From assembly GCF_004346225.1 (NCBI RefSeq), contig NZ_SMAJ01000007.1, forward strand, positions 62,001 to 126,000: 64,000 bases of DNA, given 5' to 3'. Numbering within the stretch: position 1 is the stretch's first letter; every line of letters begins with the position of its first letter. The notes beneath the pieces are model-generated. The model was given only the letters and a program-made list of their open reading frames with translations. It was not told where the DNA came from and did not search any database. Source of the stretch: Paralcaligenes ureilyticus. GTDB lineage: Bacteria; Pseudomonadota; Gammaproteobacteria; Burkholderiales; Burkholderiaceae_B. Shown piece after piece: positions 47,974 to 56,618 of this stretch. Made by a program: the position numbers and the translations under genes.

Positions 47974-48174
47974 ATGATTGAGTTCGAAGTGAAAGACATG
48001 ACCTGTGGCCATTGTGTGGACACCATTACGCGCGTCGTTAAAGAAACCGCACCCACAGCCTGCGTTGACATTGATCTTTCCACTCATTGGGTTCGGATCG
48101 ATGGGGTATCCAGCTCAGATGTTATCGAACGTGCTATCCGAGAAGTTGGGTATACCCCTGTGCTCAAATCTTAA
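47974..48174 (+). CDS. copZ: CopZ-like copper chaperone
   Basis: Protein of 66 residues, a single HMA domain with the site DMTCGHC near the N-terminus (MIEFEVKDMTCGHCVDTITR). It carries Cu+ in the cytoplasm to exporters. The CueR-type promoter just upstream supports copper as the metal. It is not next to the Cu+-ATPase, which lies 36 kb away under the same regulator. Confidence 0.9.
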   Translation: MIEFEVKDMTCGHCVDTITRVVKETAPTACVDIDLSTHWVRIDGVSSSDVIERAIREVGYTPVLKS

Positions 48175-48608
48175 GGGCTAGCAGAAACCGTTAAACGGGC
48201 TACATCCTATTTTTTTACATCTTGCTCTTCGAGGCACGATACCGCGCAGTGGTCACAAGCCGTGGCGGGCGTAACAGCATCAGAACAGGATAGAGATTGT
48301 TCATGAGGCAGGAGTACCTCCAAAGTGGCTCATTCGGTTGGGGTGGGCCGATTATTAGGCACAACAAATCAGCTTTCCATCACCCCAACCCCGATGCCAT
48401 CCGCCACACTTTCCATTTAAAACTGGGCGCGCTCTATCTCGTAGCGCTCAAGGACAATTTGTCCGCCATGGGTGCATTACAATTTTGTAATCAATACGTC
48501 ATGCTTGTGTCAGTGTGATGCAGGTAGAGTTCCACGGTGTGTGCTGATCGTGCTTGATCGGCAGGTGTCCTCTCCCACAAAAACAGAAGAAATTCGCAGG
48601 AGCGATCC
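48175..48608. other. Gap with the copR control region
   Basis: No gene is supported in these 434 bases; a 73-codon open frame inside has no family features. The CopR box at 48476-48491 lies about 120 bases before copR. Confidence 0.6.
48476..48491. promoter_or_regulatory. CopR box upstream of copR
   Basis: ATTACAATTTTGTAAT, identical to the site at 47398. Suggests autoregulation of copRS. Confidence 0.8.
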
Positions 48609-49292
48609 ATGAAACTGCTCGTCGTCGAAGATGAGATAAAAACCGGCGAATATGTGCGACAAGGCCTGATGGAATCGGGCTTTGTGGTCGATCTGGCCCG
48701 CACAGGTCTGGATGGGCATCACCTCGCGCTGACAGAATCCTATGATTTGATCATCCTGGATGTCATGCTACCGGACGTTGACGGTTGGCGTATTGTGCAA
48801 GCGTTGCGCGAAGCAAAATCGTCCACTCCAGTCTTGTTTCTGACGGCACGCGATAGCGTGGAAGATCGCGTTAAGGGTCTGGAGCTCGGCGCCGATGATT
48901 ACTTGATCAAACCCTTTGCCTTCTCGGAACTGCTCGCACGGGTGCGTACGCTCCTGCGTCGGGGAGCCACTTCAGTCTTAATTGATCAATTGCAAGTGGC
49001 TGACCTTGTTCTGGATATCCCGCGTCGACGGGCAATACGAAAAGAGGTGCGGATTAACCTGACAAACAAAGAATTTGCGCTCTTGGAGCTTTTGGTGCGT
49101 CGCCAAGGCGAGGTGTTGCCGCGTTCGCTCATTGCTTCACAAGTATGGGATATGAATTTCGACAGCGATACCAACGTTATTGATGTCGCGATTCGGCGCC
49201 TGCGCGCCAAAATCGACGACACCTTTGAGCCCAAGCTTATTCATACGGTGCGTGGCATGGGTTATATGCTCGATGTCAGCAGCGTGAGCTGA
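48609..49292 (+). CDS. copR: Copper response regulator CopR (OmpR family)
   Basis: Protein of 227 residues with a receiver domain (acidic DE near residues 8-9, phosphorylated Asp in [14 protein letters not shown], Lys in DYLIKPF) and an OmpR/PhoB winged-helix DNA-binding domain (...[37 protein letters not shown]). It would bind the ATTACA-N4-TGTAAT boxes before copA, copR and DUF4148 genes. Three bases separate it from copS. Confidence 0.95.
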   Translation: MKLLVVEDEIKTGEYVRQGLMESGFVVDLARTGLDGHHLALTESYDLIILDVMLPDVDGWRIVQALREAKSSTPVLFLTARDSVEDRVKGLELGADDYLIKPFAFSELLARVRTLLRRGATSVLIDQLQVADLVLDIPRRRAIRKEVRINLTNKEFALLELLVRRQGEVLPRSLIASQVWDMNFDSDTNVIDVAIRRLRAKIDDTFEPKLIHTVRGMGYMLDVSSVS

Positions 49293-49295
49293 CCC

Positions 49296-50696
49296 GTGGC
49301 GCGCCGCCCCGCATCTCTGGCCCTGCGCCTGACGGTCTCCATCGGAGTGGTCATAACCGTTGTACTGCTTTCATTTGGATGGGTCGTTGAACGATCTATC
49401 AATACTCACTTTGCTCAGCAAGATGTCGATGAGCTGAATGCCGTTGTGCAGTCCGTGGAGCAGTCGCTTTCCGGGCGGCCCAATGGCATAGACCTAGCCG
49501 CGTTGAAACTCCGATTGGCCAGTGCGGTATCGGGCCATCATGCGGCGCAGTTTCGGATCTCCGACGCTGAAGGGAATGTGCTTTACGCAACGCCCGGCTC
49601 GGACCTCGATAGTTTTGCGCGCTTGGCGTCGCCTGTGAATAAGGTCGATATCGACTCAGTGAGAATCTGGCAGGATAAGGGGCAGACCTATAGAGGGGCT
49701 ATTGTGCAGATAAGACAAAATGGCTCCTCGGACAACAAGCCCTTGAACTTAGCGATAGCCACCGGCATCAATTTCCATTTGCACTATCTTGAGAGCTTTC
49801 ACAGTACCCTGAAGCTTATTACCTTCGCCGCTTGCCTCCTTGCCATTCTGGCGACATGGCTTGCGGTATATCAAGGCCATGCGCCCCTACGCCGCATCAG
49901 CCGAGAAATACGTCGAATCAAATCGGACCAATTGCATATACGACTTGACCCCCGGACCGTTCCTGTGGAATTGACTGAGCTGGCCGTGTCATTTAACGAC
50001 ATGCTTGATCGCATTGAAAATGTATTTCGACGGCTGTCCAATTTCTCGGCCGATATCGCTCATGAGCTGCGTACGCCCATAACGAACCTGAAGACGCAGA
50101 CCGAAGTAGTGCTCTCGCAGTCGCGCAATCTTGAACAGTATCGAGAAATCCTGTATTCGAATCTGGAAGAATACGAGCGTATGGCCAAAATGGTCGGCGA
50201 TATGCTGTTTTTGGCTCAGGCCGATAACAATCAGCTCAAACCGGAACTGGTCAGCGTGGACCTGGTCACGGAGGTGCAGGCGCTCTTTGATTACTTCGAA
50301 GCATGGGCCGAAGAAAGAGCCGTTTCATTGATACGCAAAGGTCCAGCCATATGCATTCAGGGCGATAGGTTGATGATCCGCCGCGCGCTCAGCAACCTAT
50401 TATCTAACGCGATTCGCTACACCCCTTCGGGGCAAGCGATAACGATTTCCCTTGAAGAAAGTGCCCACGACAGAGTCATTATTCGTGTCGAAAATCCAGG
50501 ATTGGTGATCAATCCTGACCATCTACCAAGGTTGTTTGATCGATTTTACCGCGCCGACCCCTCGCGCCAACGCAAAGGAGAAGGGGCGGGCTTGGGCCTG
50601 GCGATTGTGAAATCGATCATTGACGCACATGGCGGCACGATTACCGCAAAAAATGAGAGCGGAAACATGATGTTCGAGATCGTGCTTCCTAAATAA
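49296..50696 (+). CDS. copS: Copper sensor histidine kinase CopS
   Basis: Membrane kinase of 466 residues: first membrane segment at about 12-32, a periplasmic sensor domain to about 170, second segment, HAMP, phosphorylated His in FSADIAHELRTPITNL, and an ATPase domain with N box (RRALSNLLSNAIRYTPSG) and G boxes (GEGAGLGLAIVKSI). It senses periplasmic copper and phosphorylates CopR. GTG start. Confidence 0.95.
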   Translation: MARRPASLALRLTVSIGVVITVVLLSFGWVVERSINTHFAQQDVDELNAVVQSVEQSLSGRPNGIDLAALKLRLASAVSGHHAAQFRISDAEGNVLYATPGSDLDSFARLASPVNKVDIDSVRIWQDKGQTYRGAIVQIRQNGSSDNKPLNLAIATGINFHLHYLESFHSTLKLITFAACLLAILATWLAVYQGHAPLRRISREIRRIKSDQLHIRLDPRTVPVELTELAVSFNDMLDRIENVFRRLSNFSADIAHELRTPITNLKTQTEVVLSQSRNLEQYREILYSNLEEYERMAKMVGDMLFLAQADNNQLKPELVSVDLVTEVQALFDYFEAWAEERAVSLIRKGPAICIQGDRLMIRRALSNLLSNAIRYTPSGQAITISLEESAHDRVIIRVENPGLVINPDHLPRLFDRFYRADPSRQRKGEGAGLGLAIVKSIIDAHGGTITAKNESGNMMFEIVLPK

Positions 50697-50776
50697 CGTA
50701 CTAAATAAAAGACCAACTGTTAGTTGCCCGGTATCCTCAAGTGAGGATGTGCACTCTACCGAGTGCACAAAAAAAT

Positions 50777-50811
50777 ACCGCGCACGCTGACGTCAATCAG
50801 CCGTGCGCGGT
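50777..50811 (-). terminator. Rho-independent terminator of the DUF4148 gene
   Basis: Arms ACCGCGCACG and CGTGCGCGGT with an inner CTGA/TCAG stem; on the minus strand it is followed by ATTTTTTTG. It ends transcription coming from 51183 and also faces the end of copS. Confidence 0.8.
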
Positions 50812-50856
50812 GGCGGTCACCCACCCCCTCGTAGGGAAAGGTTATATCGACTCTAC

Positions 50857-51183
50857 CTATTTCGCAGACTGCCGCTGCACTTCTTGTTGATATTCGGATC
50901 CCCAACGCAAGCGGACATATTCTGCATACGCAGCTTTGTATTCGGGACGGAACGTGTCCGGGCCGCCGCGGTGCCGCCAGAACTTATCCAGCCCCGCGCG
51001 CTTCCAGAGCGCCAGGTCAGCATGAACCTCCGCGCTTGTTTTAGGTTCTCCGTAGGCGGTAGTAACGCTTGGCTCGATTTCCTGGCCAGCGTGCACGGAC
51101 TGGCGTACCTGTTGAGCACCCGCAGCCGTGGCGGCCGCGGAGAGTAGGAAGGCCGTTACTAAAAGAATTTTTGAGCTACGCAT
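50857..51183 (-). CDS. DUF4148-type periplasmic protein (copy 3, divergent)
   Basis: Protein of 108 residues: signal peptide (LLVTAFLLSAAATAAGAQQ), one KTSAEVHADL motif and an aromatic tail (GLDKFWRHRGGPDTFRPEYKAAYAEYVRLR), a form of DUF4148 common in Burkholderiales. A CopR-like box lies at 51314 and a terminator at 50777. Function unknown. Confidence 0.82.
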   Translation of the reverse strand: MRSSKILLVTAFLLSAAATAAGAQQVRQSVHAGQEIEPSVTTAYGEPKTSAEVHADLALWKRAGLDKFWRHRGGPDTFRPEYKAAYAEYVRLRWGSEYQQEVQRQSAK

Positions 51184-51313
51184 AATTCTTACTCCAAAAA
51201 CCGGATGACGTCGCTTCCTTGCTCACCGAGCTAGCTCAATTCACATTGGGCCATTTGGCTGAAAGGACGTAAATATTCTACGGTGCCCATGGTGACAAAC
51301 ATCGAACATACGC

Positions 51314-51329
51314 ATTACATTTTCGTAAG
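51314..51329. promoter_or_regulatory. CopR-like box before the third DUF4148 gene
   Basis: ATTACATTTTCGTAAG: left half-site intact, right half CGTAA instead of TGTAA. The rest of 51184-51533 holds no gene. Confidence 0.6.
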
Positions 51330-51533
51330 CTTTATGATGGCGTCCAGTGCTCTTGCAATTTTTTTCATGCACCAGAGAAAGTCCTATTAAGATCCGCACT
51401 AGTAAGAGTTCACGCTGCTTGTACCGTTAGAGCCAAAAGGCACAGCCCATTTATGCTCAGGGCGTCGGCTTGCATGTTCCCATTGTCTCTTGTCATAGAG
51501 CTTTTCTTGTCGTGAAGAACTCAGGTATGTTAT

Positions 51534-51745
51534 GTATGGAGCCCGCCCTGTAAAGGCGACCCGTATTTCACGCTGTGGCAAGTCGCACTCAACGATGCCA
51601 TCATGATGGTTGCGTTTCAAGGCAACGCCATTATTGTGCAATCGATGATTATTGCGTTGCTGGCGGCCCCGATTTTATTCAGGTGCTTTTTAATTCTGGC
51701 CTTGCCTATCTATTCAATCGTAAGCTGGGCGTGCTGCATTCACGC
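51534..51745 (+). pseudogene. Second acr3 fragment with an internal deletion
   Basis: Bases 51534-51610 match acr3 around codons 150-175 (GTATTTCACGCTG, AACGATGCCATCATGA) and 51611-51745 match a part more than 200 bases farther on. The deletion joins at GCGTTT, which occurs at both points of the parent, so it looks like a short-repeat deletion. The second part is more like the 6119-6411 fragment than the intact gene (GCGTTTCAAGGCAA). It cannot code for a transporter. Confidence 0.85.
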
Positions 51746-51769
51746 GAGTACTACAGCAAGTCGAATTGG

Positions 51770-52474
51770 TTACGCAGCGATGAGCTCATCGAGCGACCGA
51801 ATGGTGTCTTTCACCCTGGCGGGCCCGCCACGCACCAGGTGTCGCGCACGCATGCCGATGGCGCGCGGCCCGACATAATCGTCTTCGACCGTATCGCCCA
51901 CGAACAGAATATCCGCAGGCGCGCAGCGCAATGACTGGCAGACGGCACGGTACATGGCGGGATCCGGTTTGATGGTACCCACGTTAAAGCTCCACACATA
52001 GGCATCGAGCCCAAACGGCAGGAGTTCTAACACAGGGATAGCGTAGGGCGCCGCCAGGTTCGAGCACACGGCGATCTGGATACCCGTCTCATGCAGTGCG
52101 ATGAGCGCGCGGCGCGCGTCCGGGTACAGCGTCACGCTGGCCAGCTCCGCGAAAAGGTCTTGTTTGAGCGAAGCGAGTACGGGTGTGGGCAACGTCATGC
52201 CAAACCGTTGCGCCGTCCCTGCCAGTTCCGTCAAATAGCACATCACTTGGGCCGCATCATCGTGGCGAGGCGCGCGACCCGCGCGGGCGAGCCACTGCAG
52301 GAGCTGGGCATAGGGGCGGCGCCGGTCTTGAATCTCGACCAGCGTGCCGTAAACATCGAAGACGATGGCTTTGACGCCTCCCAGGGAGGCGGCGAGAGGA
52401 CTCATACAGGAGGACACCTTATTGGACGAGGCGCTTAGCATTGAGTCGACAGCCTCAGTCGCCTTTAAATTCAC
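51770..52474 (-). CDS. HAD-family hydrolase
   Basis: Cytoplasmic protein of up to 234 residues. HAD motifs: nucleophile region FDVYGTLV (D-x-Y in place of D-x-D), Ser/Thr motif in AVCSNLAAP, Lys in GTIKPDPAMY and acidic FVGDTVEDDYVGP. The family covers phosphatases and dehalogenases; the substrate is unknown. The start is uncertain: GTG 52474, ATG 52441 or ATG 52405. Last gene of the five-gene operon from 56407. Confidence 0.83.
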   Translation of the reverse strand: MNLKATEAVDSMLSASSNKVSSCMSPLAASLGGVKAIVFDVYGTLVEIQDRRRPYAQLLQWLARAGRAPRHDDAAQVMCYLTELAGTAQRFGMTLPTPVLASLKQDLFAELASVTLYPDARRALIALHETGIQIAVCSNLAAPYAIPVLELLPFGLDAYVWSFNVGTIKPDPAMYRAVCQSLRCAPADILFVGDTVEDDYVGPRAIGMRARHLVRGGPARVKDTIRSLDELIAA

Positions 52475-52519
52475 CGTTTCGACTCGGACGGATTCCTTTT
52501 AACTCATGCGACAAGGTTT

Positions 52520-53263
52520 TCAATAACGTCGCGCGCCATCCAATTCCCCCGCCACGACCCGCTCCCCTTTCATATCGGTTATCCCACGCAAACCGACACC
52601 GTAAGTACGGAACCCCATCTTTGCCTCCCAGGCCCCATAGTCCCGGCTATCATGGTGATGGCCATGAAACACCGCCTTCACCCCCATCACCTGTGCCAGC
52701 AAATCCATGGCCGGAAACCCGTGCGGATGACAGGACGGCGCTTCATGGGTCACAAGAATATCCGCCTCTTGGTCAGCGAGCCGATCGACCACCTCCGGAA
52801 AAATCGTGGACAAATGCTTCAACGCTTTCCCTGTGACTTTGGCGGAGTCGCGAAGCCGGGGCGGTGTTGAGGCTTTCAACCTGGCAAGATAGTCCCCGTA
52901 GCGTCGCACCGCCGGTTTTTGATGGGTCGCGGACACGCCGTCCGGATACCAGACCTCACCTCGGAAGATGCCGCCCAGCCCGGCCACCTGCACCCCTTCG
53001 ATCTGAACCACGCGTCCGTCCAGGCAGCGGTGCCAGGAACCCTGTAGATGGTCCCAACTGCGCTGACGATCCGTATCATGATTACCATGGATGAACCACA
53101 CGCCGATGCCCGCCTCGGTGAGCGGACGAATCTCTTCTTCAAAGGGGTGCTGCGCCTCGATGTCACCCAGAAAGACCACGGTCGCCGTCGCATCGTCTCG
53201 CGGCCTGATCGCGGGCAGCACATGGTCAATGCGCCCGTGTACATCACCCAGGAAATAGATCAT
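52520..53263 (-). CDS. Calcineurin-like metallophosphoesterase 1
   Basis: Protein of 247 residues with the metallophosphoesterase motifs GDVHG (FLGDVHGRIDHVLP), GDIE, GNHD (FIHGNHDTDR), VTHEAP and GHHHD. The dimetal site is complete. Substrate unknown; such enzymes act on nucleotides, phosphoproteins or nucleic acid ends. It is followed by the HAD gene and preceded 51 bases upstream by a second metallophosphoesterase. Confidence 0.87.
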   Translation of the reverse strand: MIYFLGDVHGRIDHVLPAIRPRDDATATVVFLGDIEAQHPFEEEIRPLTEAGIGVWFIHGNHDTDRQRSWDHLQGSWHRCLDGRVVQIEGVQVAGLGGIFRGEVWYPDGVSATHQKPAVRRYGDYLARLKASTPPRLRDSAKVTGKALKHLSTIFPEVVDRLADQEADILVTHEAPSCHPHGFPAMDLLAQVMGVKAVFHGHHHDSRDYGAWEAKMGFRTYGVGLRGITDMKGERVVAGELDGARRY

Positions 53264-53314
53264 GGCGTCGCTCTTTTCGTCGTTTTACCCAAGTTACCGT
53301 TTAAGTTCAGATCG

Positions 53315-54178
53315 TCAAGGCTCATCATCATGCTCCCATGGTTCAAGCCACTGTTGGACCTCCTCGTGGCAGAGCACCAATAAGCAGGTGGTGGGCTTGC
53401 GCGCATAAGCTCCACGGTCAATGAACAGGTGCGAGGCATGTAGCACCATCTTTTTCAGCGGCGTGTGGCCCACGTAGGTCAAGGACAGCCCGGCATGCCT
53501 AGGCCGGTGGCTCACCAGCAGCGTGCCTGCGGAGGTATCCTTTTCTGTCGATTGCGCCGACTTGACCTCCCCCACCAGCCGTCGGCCCCAGGTGAGCGGT
53601 TCGATCATTTTCGCGAGCACCGCGTTATTGATCATGGCGTCCGTCAACACCCGTTTCGGTGGCAGTCTTTCCTCACCCTCGATCCGGTTGTACCAGGTAT
53701 TGGATTCATCTACCCGACCCGTCATCAGCTCCGCATGCGCCACATGGAACTGCGTTCGTCCCTCGCCCACAGTCTTGACGTAGGGAAGCTTAGCCACCCG
53801 AGCCAGCAGATCACCCCGTAACTCCGCCTGTTCAGACTCGCTCAGGTCAAGCACCCAACGTCCGCCATTGTGAAAGAACAGCGCCGGCGCCTCGTTGTAG
53901 CCATAGGGCGGGGCCACCGAATAGACATAGTCGAGCAGCATGTCCTCGTGGTTCCCCCGCACCGCATGAAACCACGGTTCACGCAGCAGCCGCAGGCACC
54001 CCATGGAGTCTGGCCCACGATCGGCCAGATCCCCCACGGAGAAGATGCGATCCTTAGTCGGATCAAAGCCAATACGATCCAACTGCGCCTGAAACAGGTC
54101 CAGGCACCCGTGCATATCTCCAACGATAAAGTCGCGCCCGACCGTATTGGCCGGCAGGCGTTGATGTAAAGCTGTCAT
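53315..54178 (-). CDS. Calcineurin-like metallophosphoesterase 2 (ApaH/PrpE-like)
   Basis: Protein of 287 residues. Motifs: GDMHGCLDLFQAQL, GDLADRGPDS, RGNHEDMLLDYV and GHTPLK. The GDLADRGPDS and RGNHE pattern is that of the PPP-type phosphatases (ApaH, PrpE, lambda phosphatase), which cut diadenosine polyphosphates or phosphoproteins. A mid-region insertion (residues 110-220) is longer than in lambda phosphatase. Second of two phosphoesterases in the operon. Confidence 0.88.
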   Translation of the reverse strand: MTALHQRLPANTVGRDFIVGDMHGCLDLFQAQLDRIGFDPTKDRIFSVGDLADRGPDSMGCLRLLREPWFHAVRGNHEDMLLDYVYSVAPPYGYNEAPALFFHNGGRWVLDLSESEQAELRGDLLARVAKLPYVKTVGEGRTQFHVAHAELMTGRVDESNTWYNRIEGEERLPPKRVLTDAMINNAVLAKMIEPLTWGRRLVGEVKSAQSTEKDTSAGTLLVSHRPRHAGLSLTYVGHTPLKKMVLHASHLFIDRGAYARKPTTCLLVLCHEEVQQWLEPWEHDDEP

Positions 54179-54237
54179 GATGGTCCTTTCTTTCTCGGAA
54201 TACGCCGGCCTGCCCTGAGTAGACAGGCCGGTGCGGG

Positions 54238-55992
54238 TTAATGCAACGTGTACAGCAGCTCATCGGCATCGCGCCCAAAGAGATCGAGCAAGGCGCGGCG
54301 CATCTCGCGTGGAGCCAGGCCGCGCAGCAACGCCAATTGGCGTGGCGTGACGGTCAGGACACCGGCCGGCAAAGCCCAGGACCGTTCTAGGTCGCCCAGG
54401 AGACCCTTCACGATCACCTCGGCGTGCTCCGGTCCAGGCGCTGGAAAGAACACGGGTCGCAGCCGAGACAGTAAGGGCTTGACCAGGGCGCTTAGCGAAT
54501 TGCTGGTGGCGATATACAGGCAATGCGACAGATCGCACTCGGTCATCAGGTAAATATCCTGATACCTCCGGGCGTTGCCGGGTTCGAGCAAATCCAGCAG
54601 AGCCTCCTGGGGGTCACCTCCGTTGCCGTACGCCGCATGCGCTTTATCCACCTCATCCAGAATAAAGAGCGGGTTGGCGATCTTTGTTTGCTGGATAAAC
54701 TCGACCATGCGCGAAGCACGATTGCTCGCCCACCCGCGGGTGACGCCTTTCAGGACCTTGGTGTCGGTCGCGCCCGCCAGGTTGATGACAGTGTTGGGTG
54801 TTCCGAGTAAATCGCTCAAGCGCTGCGCGAACCGCGTCTTACCCGTCCCCGGAGGGCCTACGAGCAGGACCGGAGCCATGCCTAGACGTACCACGCCGTA
54901 ACGCCGGCGGGCGATCAGATCGCTCATGACCACCGCGATCGCCTCCTCCGCCCACGGGAATTCGTCTGTGAGCGTCGCTCGCAGGTCGTAGAGCTTCGCC
55001 AGAGCGGGAAACGTGGTGAACGCCATGGGCTTGCGCAAGACCTCGTACTGTTTGAGGTACTCGGACTCGGCCCGCTCGCTGGAGTTGGGGATGACGCCGC
55101 GCACGATCACCACCTGGTCCTGGCCTGGCTGCACCGAACGCGCTGGCACGGGCTTTGTGCTGGGCGGAACCCGATTCTGCTCCAGATCGTCCAGGCGCAC
55201 ATAGACCGCGAGCTGTTGCTCGATCAACGCCATGCGATAAGCCTCGGGATCCCTCGCGTGCAGGGACGCGGCCTGGATCAGGCGGTTCCAGAGCGGTTTC
55301 ATCCAGGCGAGCGCCTCACGGCGTTGCGCGATGGGTGAAACGGACTCGGACATACGTGGGGTGGGCAAAAACGTCAGGTAATTGACCACACAGGCCAAGG
55401 CGCACCCAAACGCTTCGGGCCCCCAGTCGGTAAAACCGCGTTGCACGTGGCGTAGCGTTACGCGTGCGCCTAGGTACCACGCGTGCGCGACCTCCTGGCC
55501 GACCCCGGAGAACAGGCGCGAAGCCGGCCTATCGGGTTCCACTAAACGGGGCAAGGGGTCCTCTTCGAGATTGAACTCGATCTTTTGATCTCGCCGCGCC
55601 AAGAGCACATTAGCCAGTGCCAGGGCGCCCACGACGCTATTGAGCTGGCGCGCCAGGTGAAACCATTCGCGCGGTTGGCTGCTACCGGCCACGCCGTGGC
55701 CGTTGGGGAAACGGTCCTGCACGAACCGTCCTAGTGCCACGGCGGCGGCTGCGCGAACGTGGCGCGCCTCGTGGAGATCGGCCACCACTGCGAGGAACCG
55801 TTTGATCGGGATCAAGGGATGCGCGCAGGGCTCCTTGCTGCGATAAAGGAGTGTCAAAAAATCATCGCCATAGAAATTCTTCAATGGTGCATCGGGCAGG
55901 TTCGCAGCCGGCGCATCCTCGCCTAGGATACGCGCGCAGGTTTCGGCATCTAGAAATTGGGCCAAATGGGCCGTAAATTCATCGTGGTTCAT
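54238..55992 (-). CDS. AAA+ ATPase with Lon-like ATPase module
   Basis: Protein of 584 residues. The N-terminal 300 residues are helical and unlike known domains. The AAA+ module has Walker A GPPGTGKT at 379-386, Walker B LFILDEVDKAH near 440, sensor-1 Asn in IATSN and an arginine-rich end (LSRLRPVFFPAP). It resembles the ATPase part of Lon but there is no Ser-Lys protease domain after it. ATG 55992 is preferred (GGAAAG ahead) over 56007. The partner genes are phosphoesterases, so it may remodel a substrate for them. Confidence 0.85.
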   Translation of the reverse strand: MNHDEFTAHLAQFLDAETCARILGEDAPAANLPDAPLKNFYGDDFLTLLYRSKEPCAHPLIPIKRFLAVVADLHEARHVRAAAAVALGRFVQDRFPNGHGVAGSSQPREWFHLARQLNSVVGALALANVLLARRDQKIEFNLEEDPLPRLVEPDRPASRLFSGVGQEVAHAWYLGARVTLRHVQRGFTDWGPEAFGCALACVVNYLTFLPTPRMSESVSPIAQRREALAWMKPLWNRLIQAASLHARDPEAYRMALIEQQLAVYVRLDDLEQNRVPPSTKPVPARSVQPGQDQVVIVRGVIPNSSERAESEYLKQYEVLRKPMAFTTFPALAKLYDLRATLTDEFPWAEEAIAVVMSDLIARRRYGVVRLGMAPVLLVGPPGTGKTRFAQRLSDLLGTPNTVINLAGATDTKVLKGVTRGWASNRASRMVEFIQQTKIANPLFILDEVDKAHAAYGNGGDPQEALLDLLEPGNARRYQDIYLMTECDLSHCLYIATSNSLSALVKPLLSRLRPVFFPAPGPEHAEVIVKGLLGDLERSWALPAGVLTVTPRQLALLRGLAPREMRRALLDLFGRDADELLYTLH

Positions 55993-56017
55993 GATGGTGC
56001 TTTCCATCCGTTATTCG

Positions 56018-56407
56018 TTATGGTGGGTCGGTACGGCACGCAGAGCATAGGGTGCTTAACCAGCCGCCTTTGTCCTCTACGGCGCTGTGGCGTCCACAGC
56101 GTTCGCAGACGTGGGCGCAGGTGGCCACGGCCAAGTCGACCGCTTCTCGCAGCGCTGCGGCCGTTTCGTCGTCTGCGCCATGAAGCTCGTAATAAAAGCG
56201 CAAGCCGCCAAATTTCTCTTTGACTTGTCGAACTTCCATTGAGGCGCCAGGCGCTTCTTGCAGGACCGTGTCCAGGCGCGCGCAGAGCGCGGCGATAAGA
56301 GAGCTCCAGCCGTCGCCAATCTCAAAGCCCCAGGTCAGAGGGCCTTTGGGAAAGAGGCGTGGATAGATAGTGGGCAAAGCGTCCAGACGAGCACGAGCCT
56401 CGGACAT
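56018..56407 (-). CDS. Small Cys-rich protein with VKEKFGGLRFY motif
   Basis: Protein of 129 residues. GWSSLIAALCARLD, then VKEKFGGLRFYYEL, then two Cys pairs at the end (CERCGRH and TLCSAC), which look like a zinc ribbon. Proteins with this layout are found scattered in phages and accessory regions; no function is known to me. First gene of the operon, 10 to 25 bases before the AAA+ gene. Confidence 0.75.
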   Translation of the reverse strand: MSEARARLDALPTIYPRLFPKGPLTWGFEIGDGWSSLIAALCARLDTVLQEAPGASMEVRQVKEKFGGLRFYYELHGADDETAAALREAVDLAVATCAHVCERCGRHSAVEDKGGWLSTLCSACRTDPP

Positions 56408-56476
56408 GATGTTCTCCGATCAAAAAAGTAAGGTAAAAAGGGGGGCAACTTTAATAGCCGCCCCGACTGATCCGGG

Positions 56477-56539
56477 CTAGCGATTAGGCGTGGGGCCGAG
56501 TGAGCGACAAACGCTGCGCCATCGGTGAATGTGGGCCAT
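56477..56539 (-). CDS. Possible 20-codon leader peptide before the AAA+ operon
   Basis: ATG with AAGGAG seven bases ahead, 20 codons with five Arg, stop TAG. It lies 69 bases before the first gene of the operon. Good ribosome binding site but no other support. Confidence 0.35.
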   Translation of the reverse strand: MAHIHRWRSVCRSLGPTPNR

Positions 56540-56582
56540 GAGAAGCTCCTTAACGATTTTCTGGATGACGCGGGCGCTTCAA

Positions 56583-56618
56583 ACGTAAAAGCCCCGCTCG
56601 ATGGCGGGGCTTTTACGT
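56583..56618. terminator. Perfect 15-bp stem hairpin upstream of the AAA+ operon
   Basis: ACGTAAAAGCCCCGC and its exact complement around the loop TCGATG; the stem ends in TTTTACGT in both directions. It should work as a bidirectional terminator that isolates the operon, or as an attenuator if the promoter lies to its right. Confidence 0.75.

Noticed and set aside
48297..48518. 73-codon plus-strand frame before copR
   Set aside because: It runs through the CopR box and has no features of a protein family.
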